A DNA stretch of 64,000 bases from Apium graveolens. Lineage: Eukaryota; Streptophyta; Magnoliopsida; Apiales; Apiaceae. Both the position numbers and the translations under genes were made by a program. Positions 1 through 10,605 of this stretch are shown one piece after another; within the stretch, counting starts at the first letter, position 1; each line of letters begins with the position of its first letter. Location: positions 234,989,111 to 235,053,110 of the forward strand of contig NC_133656.1 in the NCBI RefSeq assembly GCF_009905375.1, in the 5' to 3' direction. Under the pieces are notes generated by a model. That model made no database searches, was not told the origin of the DNA, and saw only the letters and a program-made list of their open reading frames with translations.

Positions 1-102
1 CTCGGAGTGAGTGGCTGATATAATATACAGGGACATCTTTTACCTCATCGACACGGACCAACACTGCCGCGACTATTTCATCGGAAGCTGAGAGATATAC
101 TC
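1..102 (-). pseudogene. Gypsy RNase H fragment left of the Sirevirus insertion
   Basis: The minus strand is open through this stretch and matches the gypsy RNase H signature (YLSASDE ... VYYISHSL). It continues in frame with the gypsy sequence right of the Sirevirus if one TACTC copy is removed, so it is the displaced half of the element at 13341-16760. The rest of that element lies beyond the window edge. Confidence 0.85.
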
Positions 103-719
103 TGTTAGGTCACACACACACACTGTAGAGGGGGTGAATACAGTGTATAGTACACTCAAATCGAACTTTAAGAACTTAAGTAACAGAAAACAAACTTTAT
201 TGAAACAATAAACTCTGTTACAGTATGGAGCTGTTACCTCTCAGTGATGAACAAATATCACGAGAGCTGCTAGGGTTACAATGAATAATCTTCTCTAATA
301 ATGATAACACTTTTAGTGTAAACCCTATGTCTGTGTTTATATACTACACAGTTACAAGATAATCGCTAATTGATATGGAATATAATTCTGCTTCCTAAAA
401 TATATCAATCAGATATCTTTTCTTCCAAGTATTCCATTCTTTACAGAATTCCTTCTTCATGCATATCTCTTCTTATGTTTATCTTGATCTTCTTTCCTTT
501 AATCAGCTACTATCCTTATCTGATTGTCCTTCAGCACTTAAGTTCTGATATTTATCTTCTGATGATTATCTCCTAATAACATAAGTACTGATATCCTTAA
601 GTCCTGACTTCCAGTATAAGTACTGATCAACAGTTAAGTACTGATTTATCATGTTCAAGTAAGATCTGAAAGCTAAACATAAAACATATTAGCCATGACA
701 TTATCAAATATATCTAACA
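103..719 (-). repeat. Sirevirus 3' LTR
   Basis: About 617 bp, matching 12726-13340 almost base for base. It differs by one extra CA unit near its left edge and about eight substitutions. A TATA-like stretch (minus-strand GTATATAAAC, near 334-343) is the presumed LTR core promoter. Repeated AAGT[AT]CTGAT-type words crowd the 540-660 part. Confidence 0.95.
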
Positions 720-736
720 ATCTCCCCCAACTTGTA
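720..736 (-). other. Sirevirus polypurine tract
   Basis: Minus-strand ACAAGTTGGGGGAGATT lies immediately upstream of the 3' LTR. This is the expected position and composition for the plus-strand primer of reverse transcription. Confidence 0.85.
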
Positions 737-927
737 AATTAACATAATATACAAGTTTAACAGATATTTGATGATGTCAAAAACATTAAGTACAAATGCA
801 TGAGAATTAGACTAGATACCTACAACTTACAGTCCTTAAAGCTTTTACCAATTTCAACTTCTGATAACAACTTCAGTCTGTATAAATATCAGAATTTAAG
901 CAGTTGTAGATCTTCGACTTGGCTTCA

Positions 928-3900
928 TCATTTTCTGATCTCCCTGATGTCAGGAGTTGTTCTGAGATAGTTCTTCAACAAACATTTCTCAGCATATCTT
1001 AGTTCATCAATCATTCTCCTTTTGACATCTTTAAGCTCTGCAGTATCTTCACCAGTTTGAAAGATTGCAGCTCTGAGATCATTGATCTTTGTTTTTCTCA
1101 ACTCCTGATCTAGTCTTATGACATAAGCTTTGTCAGACTCCAGATTGAATTCAAGTCCCTTAATACCAAGATATGTTCTGATCTGTGCAGTATTAGGCTT
1201 CATATAAACAATATCACCATTGTGATCTCTGTACTTTGGAACATATATGTTGTCAGACTTAACAGAATAAAGCCTTTTCTGTCTCTGAATCTGTTCTTTT
1301 AAGTAGTTTGCAGCAGTCTCTGTTATTCTGTCATCCACTTGAAGTAAGAAAAGTACATGCTCCAATTCTTCAAAATACTTCAATGGAATGGCATTTTGTC
1401 TTATATGATAAACCCTAGCATCTGTCATGAAATACAACATGATGTATTCTTTCAAGTAGGTATGGTAAACCATCTGTACAGATTCCAGTTGATTCAATCT
1501 CTCAGGAGTTGCTCCAATACCTGGTTCACTCAAGGAAGTTGGATCATTGGTAGTGTTATGTACTCTTCTTTCATCAGCACTTCCCAATCTAGTTTTATCT
1601 TTAGCTTCCTTTCCAGTAACTACTCTTGCTTCAAAACCACTTGCAGTAGTCTTCAAAGATAGAGTCTGTTTTGCTTTAGTGAAACCTGGTAGGAGTGTCT
1701 TTGATCTATTTTCTGATATCAAGTTAACTTGAGCTCTGTCAGAGGTTACTTGCTTCTTCTGAATATCAGAACTTACAATTTCTTGACTCTGAACAACTTG
1801 AGCCATGTCAGAGGTTATTTTAAGAACTTTTCTTGAAGTCAGAGCAAGATCATCCTTTTCATCAGTAATTTCTTCTTCCTCAGGAGGTACATAAACCTTG
1901 ATAGGTTCACCAACCTTTTCTTTACCCTTGGATCTTGGATCTATCTGTGGTTGTGATCTAGCCAACGTTGCTTCAGTATGTATCCTTTCTTTGATCACAA
2001 TGCCTTTGAGTTTTGGAAGTGAATTTTTACCAGAAGCTTCAGATTTAGATGTGACTTTCTCTGATTTAAGTCTAGCTTCTTCTTCCTTTAAACTTTCCAA
2101 GTCCATTCCTGGATTTTCTTGAAGAAATAATTGTCTTGACATTTCCTCATCAAGATCTAGAAGTTCATCAGAACTTATCCTTTTACCAGTAGCAGAACTT
2201 ATTCTTTTCCCAGTATCAGAACTTGTCCTGTGACTAGCTTGTCTTGATGTAAACCTTCTACCTTGACTATGACCGCTACCCATTCCAGAGTATCCTTGAT
2301 CATCATTTCCATCATCCTTTCTTTGCAGTGTCTTGTTAGTGTTGCATTTGGACTTAATTACCTTCTCCCCCTTTTTGGCATCAGCAGGTAGTAAAAGAGA
2401 GATAAGTAATTCCACTGAGGATTGGATTTCAGTAAGTTGCGATTGCTGAGAAGCTTTATTTGTCAGAATTTCATCAATCTGAGCTTGTTGTTTCTCTTGA
2501 GTTTTCTCAATATAAGCAATCCTGTTAATGGTAGGTTGAAAGAACTTTTTCTTATCAATTTTCCAAACTTGTTCTTGTTTGATAAAGTTCTCCTGAATCT
2601 TGTGTAGCTCTGCATGAGTAGTTGAATGAAGACCTTGTAGATGTTTAGTACTCAATGCAGTGACTCTAAGCTGAATTTTTAAATCATCAGAATTTAACAT
2701 TTCATCAGCTTTAGTCAAGTGCTCAGCAAGATGTAGTGCAGTTGGAACACATGAAACTGAGTTCCATTCCTTAGTCCACTCCTGACCTGCAGGAGTTTCA
2801 CTCCAAGGTACTGGTGTATCCCCGGTAACAAACTTCTTTACCAGTTCAGACTTAGGAAGAGTCTGTTGAGGAGTATGTCCGGAAGGACCTGCTTCATCAG
2901 CATCTACAGTTGGAGCAGCTTCACCAGTATCTCCAGCATTTGCAGCATCATAACTTAAAGAATCAGCATCTTCTGATAAGACAACAGTGTGAGTAGCAAT
3001 GGAGGCTTCAGCATCCTCTAATTGCTGATCTGATACTAAGTTCTGATCAACAGCCATATCCTGATGCTCACCTAAAGTCTGATCATCTCCATCTTGATAC
3101 AGAGAAGGTGTTGTTGATAACTCTGGAGTTTGAACAACATCAGTAACAGGTGTTGTGGAAGGATTATTTGCTGTTGGAGCTTCTAAGAGAAATACTTCAG
3201 ACACAACCAAGTGTTGAACATCAATATCAGCACTTGTGCCTGGATCAACAAGAGACACAGATGGTGAGTTAGCCTTGTCAGATACAGCTTCCTGAGATGG
3301 AGTTGATGGAGAAGAAGTGACTGGAGCAAATTCCTTGTCTTGTGAGATCAGAGATTCCTGATCCCCTTCCTTAGCTGCTTCCTCTTCATCATCTGAAACT
3401 GGCCTTTGTGCCCTCTGTTTCTTGTACTTCCTTGTTGATTTGGATTCCTTGGGAGTTTCAGGAACTGTCATTCGTCTAAGCCTCTTGAGAAGCCTAGAAC
3501 CCCCAATTTCAGAATCCTTCTGAGAAATCTCTTTCTCAGCTTCAGATACAACAGGTTCTCTAGCAGGAACCGGTTCCTCATAATCAGATTCATCGCTCAA
3601 TGCAATCCTCCTTCTCTTTTGAGATGTTTGAGGAACATTCTTTGTCCTCGTTGGCTTGGAAGATGAAGATTTCACAGTAGGTGCTGAAGATGAAGGTCGA
3701 GCAGTCTGTGAAGTGGAGAGATAGGATTTGAGATATGTTCTGAGGGTAGGTTGAGTAGAATGAGAGGTAGGTACTGAGGTTGATGGATTTTGGGTGTTTG
3801 GAGTTGGTTGGACATCAGAGTAAACAGATCTATAAGTATCAGGATCAGCATTTACCAGGATCTGTTTTACAGACTTAGGAATCTGTAATGGTCTAACCAC

Positions 3901-4639
3901 TTTTTTTTTTAGTATCAGCATTTACCAGGTCATTAAAGTATCATTTTGCAACCTTAAAAGGTGGGGTTTGAGTGCTGACTAAATGAGGTTCATCAGTACA
4001 ATCAGTGTAAATAAGTTGACAGAATCTAGCAAAATAAACAACATCTCGATCCTCTGTCATCCTATCCCCAATAAAACCAATTAAAGCAGTTGCAAAATCA
4101 AAATGAGTTTGATTGATAATTGCATACCCGATGTGCTGACTCATAATTGGAATAGCATCAAAATTTGAACATTTGTTCCCAAAAGCTTTGGTGATGCAAT
4201 CAAAGAAGAAACTCCATTCTCTTCTGATATTAGCCCGTTTCAACTGTCCAAGTTTCGTCAGACTCTTTTCATATCCCAATTCAGCCATTAACTCCCGAAG
4301 GGCTGAGTCCTCTGGAATTGAGAAAGTACAATCTTCTGGAAGATGTAAACCCCTGCGTACTGTACCAGGAGTGACTACAAAGGATGAATCACCCACTTGG
4401 AAGATAATACTGGGAGTTCCACGTTGACCACCATCATCAAAAAGTCCAGTCCTCTAAAACCTCAGAACTTGTTGGCTTGAAAAGAATTCAGGCTGTGTTA
4501 ATGCATACCCAACCTCACTATGTGCAAGAAGATCTTGCACAAAGTGCAATTCAGATGGAGCTTCAGTGTGATCAAGAACTGCAGCATAGTTGTTGGGGAC
4601 AAACTTAGCTCCATCAATGATTAAATCCTTTGGTGCCAT
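928..4639 (-). pseudogene. Envelope-like third ORF of the Sirevirus, broken
   Basis: A long accessory coding region downstream of pol, read in three pieces. It starts at the ATG at 4639, stops in frame near 4454, continues to a stop near 3941, and shifts frame at a run of ten A on the minus strand (3901-3910) before an uninterrupted 997-residue reading frame ending at 928. The N-terminal part is a compact globular region of roughly 230 residues. The C-terminal part is Ser/Thr/Pro- and Glu/Lys-rich with a long heptad-like stretch (about residues 430-550 of the 997) suggesting coiled coil. I recognise the type as the envelope-like ORF of Sireviruses, whose function is unknown. I see no convincing signal peptide or membrane segment. 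The stops and the frame change make it a pseudogene, though the homopolymer site could be a recent slip. A TATA-like box lies about 156 bp upstream of the ATG. Confidence 0.8.
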
Positions 4640-4790
4640 GTGAAAAAAATGAGATTCAAGTATGCCTGTTAGGTGTTTGAGATAATGTCTGTATGAAAAA
4701 CCAACGTGAGAAATAAAGAGAAAGAGAGTAAAAGTAAGGAGAGAGATAAAATATGAAGAAAATAAAAGATTAAAGAAATCTTCTCTCTGT

Positions 4791-4804
4791 TGTACTTATA
4801 CTCT
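4791..4804 (-). promoter_or_regulatory. TATA-like box ahead of the envelope-like ORF
   Basis: Minus-strand GAGTATAAGTACA lies about 156 bp upstream of the ATG at 4639. It is followed by a pyrimidine-rich stretch (4690-4790) that looks like a plant 5' leader. The role is inferred from sequence and position only. Confidence 0.4.
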
Positions 4805-5336
4805 GAACAAAAATATTACCGTGGACACCTGTCAGACATGCAGTAATAACGGACAGTTACTGGGCTCGAGAAAACAGGAATCATTACTTACCCATTTGCC
4901 TAGTTTCAAGGAAAAACCGTTCCATTTATCAAGAGAAACAGTTTTAATTCAAAATTTAAACCGTTAGCACTGATTGAATTATTTTTCACTGCATCATTAA
5001 TATTCTGAAAATACATCACATGAAAATGACCAAGATAAATTAGATAAGTAAGTACTGAAAATAAATCAGAACTTAATATAAAACAAAATTTATATGGTCA
5101 TCAGAATATCAATCAGGATTTATCAACACAAGATAAAATAACTCAGAGACAAAATCTTGAAGTAAAAACAACTTTCATTAATATATCAAGACAATACATT
5201 TATGAAATGGAAATTACATCAATACTTATACAAGATTTTCCCTAAGCTTCTAAACCTAACATCAACAGCCTTAGTCCTAGCTAAGAAGCCTGACAAAGCT
5301 GATGATGAAGAAAAACAGGAAGAAGACGAGATTAAG

Positions 5337-5606
5337 TCATCTTCTTCTTCCTACTCTCGACAAACAGAATGGCGAGTCGATGATTCGCTCTTGCTGGCGG
5401 AGAGCTTCCAGCCTTTCCTCCTCCAATCGCTCCAGATGGCGATGGTAGTCCATATAGAAGAACAGAAGGTGTGTCAGTACCTCATGTGGGACAAAGTCCC
5501 AGATCTCCTCAGGAATGGCTGTGACATGCCATTCCTGCTGCCACTCGGCACAGCTTAGCTCCATATTGAAGTTTTGGTAGTTCAAAAACATGTTGTATCT
5601 GACCAT
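5337..5606 (-). CDS. Small accessory ORF of the Sirevirus, 89 residues, unknown function
   Basis: An intact 89-codon frame between pol and the envelope-like ORF, in the same orientation. I chose the ATG at 5604-5606 because it is the first ATG after a well-formed TATA box (5682-5691) and a short leader. The longer frame, opening at 5786, would need the TATA box to be coding. The protein has a Trp-rich N-terminal half (WQQEWHV, EEIWDFVPHE), an aromatic segment LLFFYMDYH, then an Arg/Glu-rich helix with leucines (HLERLEEERLEALRQQER) and a basic end. I do not recognise a family. The last third could form a short coiled coil or an RNA-binding helix. Downstream is AT-rich, 3'-UTR-like DNA. It could be an expressed accessory gene or a captured host transcript. 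Confidence 0.5.
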   Translation of the reverse strand: MVRYNMFLNYQNFNMELSCAEWQQEWHVTAIPEEIWDFVPHEVLTHLLFFYMDYHRHLERLEEERLEALRQQERIIDSPFCLSRVGRRR

Positions 5607-5681
5607 TGTGTTTTTGAAAGAAGAAGTATGAAGATAAGTGTGTGAGAAGAATTTGATGGAAAGACTGATGTGAAGTGGCTG

Positions 5682-5691
5682 CTTATATAGG
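5682..5691 (-). promoter_or_regulatory. TATA box ahead of the small accessory ORF
   Basis: Minus-strand CCTATATAAG, an excellent plant TATA match, lies about 76 bp upstream of the ATG at 5606. Initiation about 30 bp downstream would give a leader of roughly 45-50 nt, which is pyrimidine-rich. This suggests a transcription unit independent of the LTR promoter. Confidence 0.5.
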
Positions 5692-5799
5692 CATGAGAAT
5701 GTCAGGAGACGCAAAGAAATTGAATGCTGACAGGTAGAATTAATTCTACCTCGTCTCCCTAGACTTTGAAAAAGAATAACATTCATTGGAAAGAGGAAT

Positions 5800-7030
5800 C
5801 ATGGTTTAAAATGCACAAGAAACAAGAAACAGTGGACTGTTCAAGTACGAATACCATTAATCCTAATCATAGTGACTATTAATCTTCCACTTCAACATAT
5901 TCTAGTTCGAACTGAGACCGTTGTCAAATTTTATTCACAGATAAGCCAAGTAAAGGATTAGACTGAGAAATCAGAACTTAGACCTATACCAGAACTTAAC
6001 AGTCATCAGAACATAATTTCTTAACTCGAAAAAGGAATGCCCATCTTAGTAAATCCTCATACAAGTTCTGAGTTATAGACTTTAGAACTTAATCATCAGA
6101 ACGTGTAACTAGAACTTGTCCTCAGAATTTGTGCAATAATGACACAATGACTGTTTATCTAAAATAACATAGACCACCACAGAAATTTTCATCATTCAGA
6201 TAGAGTGATTAGTGTGTGCATTAAGCTAAATAACAGACAAAGAGTAAAGTCTGATTCACTTCAGTACATCTTAGGAATAAGGCATAACTAAAATTTTGCT
6301 AAAGAGCTGTCATTGTCCTGAAACCTACTGATGAATGAGTTCATGCTTGAGTCCACCTCAACTGTTTTGTGCTAATTTTATGCATCTTTTGAAATTCTAT
6401 TTTACAGTGGCTTCTCAGTGTAAGTGAGTCACGACTGTTTATCAGAATTTATGCTATTATCAGAGTATTTCTCCAGTAATCATAGAGTGTGAAAAGTCAC
6501 CAAGAAAATATTTTGCTTTTCTAATGCATATCTACTTAATACTAGCAATGCACTTGGGTCGTCCCTTCCACATTTTTACTCTAGACCTCAAAGGAGTACC
6601 TGATTTTATTATTTGATCTTTTTGCTTTTTCTTTTGATAAGTGAGGTTTATCAGCACTTAGTACATTCAGCAGTTTTACTAGTATCAGAACTTAACAGAT
6701 GAGTAGCATTATTCTAATTTGTGACTTAGTAATAAGATATACAAAGTAAACTTAACTAAGCTCAATTATCAGAATTTTCTAGTGTCATAGGGTTTCCACT
6801 GAAATAATTACTTCTTACATGGAATCATTTGTTTATTGAAGACTACTAGGTCAGTATCTAGCACAGTTATCCTCATAGGATTGAATAGGCACTTGAACAG
6901 ACATATCACTTATCAGAGTTTAGAAACATATATCAGACAACAGTCAGTACTTAAAGACATTTATCAATTAAGCACATAATACACAATGAGATTAATTCTG
7001 TAAATACTGAGCATAAAGTCTGATAACACA
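5800..7030 (-). other. Non-coding spacer of the Sirevirus between pol and the accessory ORFs
   Basis: About 1.2 kb without a credible ORF. It is dense in TCAGAACTT and AAGTACTGA-like words on either strand. It also holds a 21-bp stretch at 6414-6434 that recurs, with one mismatch, at 62252 and 62316. Confidence 0.6.
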
Positions 7031-7038
7031 GAACAAGA

Positions 7039-10000
7039 CTAAGCAGATTTAGAGAAAGAACCTGAAACCATTCCAAGTTCATTTACCAATCTTGTAAAAG
7101 TAGCTTCACACAGTGGTTTTGTGAAGATATATGCTAGTTGTTGATCTGTGGGAACAAAATGCAATTCCACTGTACCTTCATCCACATGTTCCCTGATGAA
7201 GTGGTACCTGATGCTGATGTGCTTTGTCATAGAGTGTTGAACTGGATTACCTGTCATAGCAATAGCACTTTGATTATCACAGTGAATAGGGATTTTGAAA
7301 TATGTTAACCCATAATCCAGTAACTGATTCTTCATCCAAAGAGTCTGTGCACAACAGCTTCCTGCAGCAATATACTCTGCTTCTGCAGTTGATGTGGAAA
7401 TTGACTTTTGTTTCTTGCTGTACCAAGAAACCAATCTGCCTCCAAGAAATTGGCAGCTTCCACTTGTTCTTTTCCTGTCAATTTTGCAACCTGCAAAATC
7501 TGCATCTGAGTAACCTATTAGTTTAAAATCTGATTCTCTAGGATACTATAATCCCAGAGCAGCTGTTCCTTTAAGATACTTAAAGATTCTTTTTACAGCT
7601 GTTAAGTGAGGTTCTCTTGGATCTGCTTGAAATCTTGCACAAAGACAGGTAGCATACATGATATCAGGTCTACTAGCAGTTAGATAGAGTAGAGAGCCAA
7701 TCATACCTCTGTAGTCAGTAATATCTACTGATTTACCCGTATCCTTATCCAGTTTTGTCGCAGTGGCCATTGGAGTGGATGCACTGGAACAATCTTGCAT
7801 GACTTGAAGGCCCAGAAAATAGCTAAGTTCCCCCATCATACTCATCTGATATCTTGACTGCATTAGTTTGGCAAACTTTTTGCAAAGTTTGTCATTTGTA
7901 GATCCAAAAATGATATCATCAACATAAATCTGGACCAGAAGTAAGTCCTTTCCATGGTTGAGGTAGAACAGTGTTTTGTCTATTGTCCCTCTGTTGAATC
8001 CACTTTCCAGAAGAAACTGAGCTAAAGTCTCATACCATGCTCTAGGAGCTTGCTTAAGTCCATAAAGTGCTTTATCAAGCCTGTAAACATAATCTGGATG
8101 TTTGGTATCTACAAAACCTGGAGGTTGTTCAACATATACCTCCTCCTCCAATTCTCCATTGAGAAAAGCACTTTTCACATCCATTTGAAAGACAGTAAAC
8201 TTTTTGTGAGCAGCATAAGCCAAGAATATCCTTATGGCTTCTAACCTAGCAACTGGTGCAAATGTTTCATCATAATCAATTCCCTCTTGTTGAGAATATC
8301 CTTTTGCAACCAGCCTTGCCTTATTCCTTGTAATTATGCCATCACTGTCAGTTTTATTTCTGAATACCCACTTTGTACCAACAACAGATCTATTCTTTGG
8401 TCTTGGCACTAGGGTCCAGACTTTGTTTCTTTCAAATTCATTCAACTCTTCCTGCATTGCTTGCACCCAATCAGCATCTTGAAGAGCTTCTTCCACTTTC
8501 TTTGGCTCAGTCTGAGAGAGAAAAGAATTGTAAAGACATTCATTTGAAGTACCTGTTCTAGTTCTGACACCTGCATCAGGATTTCCAATTATCAAATCAG
8601 GTGTATGTGATTTTGTCCACTTCCTTGCAGATGGAAGGTTTTCTCTAGAACTGGATGCTCCCCCATGATCCATGCTATTTTCATTTTCATTTTCTGATGC
8701 TCCCCCTGAAACTATGCTCTCTGAGTTGGATTCTTCAGTATTTTGATTTTCAGCACTATCAGAACTTGGCTTATCAGAACTTGACGAATCAGAACTTGAA
8801 GAGCCAGATGCATGTTCTGATGTTTCTTGAGATGTGGTAGGATCTTGAGTATGTTCCCCCTGCATAGGCGCATCTTCCTTTGACGTAGTCTCCACAATTT
8901 CAATAACATCAGAGTTTAATCCATCAGAGTTTACAGTATCAGGACTTAGACTGTCAGGATTTTCTGTATCAGAATTTGAGTCTTCATTTTCAAATCTCAG
9001 CTGATCATGGTCAATGAAATCTTCAAGACCAGTAATCTTTTTGTCATCAAAAGAGACATTGATAGATTCCATGACCACTTTTGTTCTCAAATTATAGACT
9101 CTGAAGGCTTTTGTGGAAAGTGGATATCCAACAAAGATTCCTTCATCAGCTTTTAGATCAAACTTTGATAGCTGTTCAGGATGAGTCTTGAGAACAAAAC
9201 ACTTGCATCCAAATACATGAAAATATTTCAGATTTGGCTTCTTTTTCTTCACCATATCATATGGTGTTTTTCCATGCTTGTTAATGAGTGTTGCATTTTG
9301 AGTAAAACAAGCAGTCTGCACAGCTTCAGCCCAGAAATAGGTTGGAAGCTTTGCTTCTTCAAGCATTGTACATGCAGCTTCAATGAGAGTTCTATTCTTC
9401 CTTTCAACAACTCCATTTTGCTGTGGAGTTCCAGGAGCAGAAAATTCCTGCTTTATTCCATGGCTTTTGCAGAACTCTTCCATTATCAAATTCTTGAACT
9501 CAGTGCCATTATCACTCCTTAAAACTTTCACAGAATCTTTGACCATTTTATCCAAATGTTTGATATGATCAATCAAGGTTGATGCAGTTTCACTTTTTGT
9601 ATGCAAGAAATACACCCATGTGTATCTGGTGAACTCATCCACTATGACCAACGCATACTTCTTCTTTGCAATAGACATGACATTTACTGGACCAAATAGA
9701 TCAACATGTAGTAGATGATAAGGCTCAAGAATTGATGATTCAGTCTTGCTCTTGAATGAAGATTTTCTTTGTTTGGCTTTCTGACATGAATCACAAAGAC
9801 CATCAGGAGCAAATACTGTGTTTGGCAATCCTCTCACAAGATCTTTCTTGACCAGTTCATTTATATTGTTGAAATTTAAATGAGAGAGTTTCTTATGCCA
9901 ATTCCAGCTTTCTTCAATTGATGCTCTACTCATCAGACAGATTGCAGAACCATCAGTACTTGTTGAAAGCTTAGCTTCATAAATGTTACCACGCCTGTAT

Positions 10001-10320
10001 CCTTTCAGAACAACTTTGCCTTTAGATTTACTCACAATTTCACAGTGTTCTTCAAAGAAATCAACATGATAACCTCTGTCACAGATTTGACTTATACTCA
10101 GTAGGTTATGTTTAAGTCCTGAGACTAGAGCTACTTGTTTAATTATGATATTTCCAAGATTGATATTGCCATATCCCAATATTTTTCCAATGTTGCCATC
10201 TCCATAAGAAACACTTGGGCTAGCTTTCTCCACAAAGTCTGATAGCAGGGCCTTACTTCCAGTCATATGTCCTGAACATCCACTGTCCAGAACTAGAATA
10301 TTTTTCCTGTTGCCCTGCAA
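7039..10320 (-). pseudogene. Sirevirus pol: protease, integrase, reverse transcriptase, RNase H (one stop and an RT gap)
   Basis: One frame carries in order: the aspartic protease motif [11 protein letters not shown]; the integrase zinc domain (WHKKLSH, then CDSCQKAK); the integrase catalytic core ([30 protein letters not shown]); reverse transcriptase ([50 protein letters not shown]); and RNase H (STSTAEAEYIAA, CDNQSAI). This is the polyprotein that copies and integrates the element. There is an in-frame TAG at 7546-7548 at the start of the RNase H region. RT joins FLGLQV directly to MQDCSS near 7800, where copia RTs normally have some thirty more residues, so an in-frame deletion is likely. 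Two further stops (10333-10335, 10324-10326) separate it from the upstream gag frame. Confidence 0.9.
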
Positions 10321-10332
10321 TCACAAAGACCA

Positions 10333-10605
10333 CTAATTATTAATTTTAAGGACCCAGACTTGCTTGGATCCTTTGGCCTTATTAAGTTTATTAACATTTG
10401 CAGCGGATTTAGCATCAGAGTTTATGTTAACAATTTTCTTATCAGAACTTACACTATCAGACTTTGAATCAGAATTTACACTAGAAGGAACAATGAAAAC
10501 TTTCTTCAAAGAAGGTTTTATTTGATAATAATCATAGTACAAGCTATGATATTCCTTACAAGTATAAATGGAATGCCATAAACTACCACAATTAAAACAA
10601 GGATT
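10333..10605 (-). pseudogene. Gag-protease linker with a third zinc knuckle
   Basis: The same frame as gag and pol, cut off from gag by a TAA at 10606-10608 and from protease by TAG/TGA at 10333 and 10324. Just after the gag stop the frame reads CFNCGSLWHSIYTC, a third CX2CX4HX4C knuckle. The original gag was therefore longer and these stops are lesions. A Ser/Asp-rich linker follows. Confidence 0.7.

Noticed and set aside
5202..5558. 118-residue plus-strand frame overlapping the small accessory ORF
   Set aside because: It lies opposite the better supported minus-strand ORF and its 3'-UTR-like region. It is Lys/Glu/Ser-rich from low complexity, with no domain.
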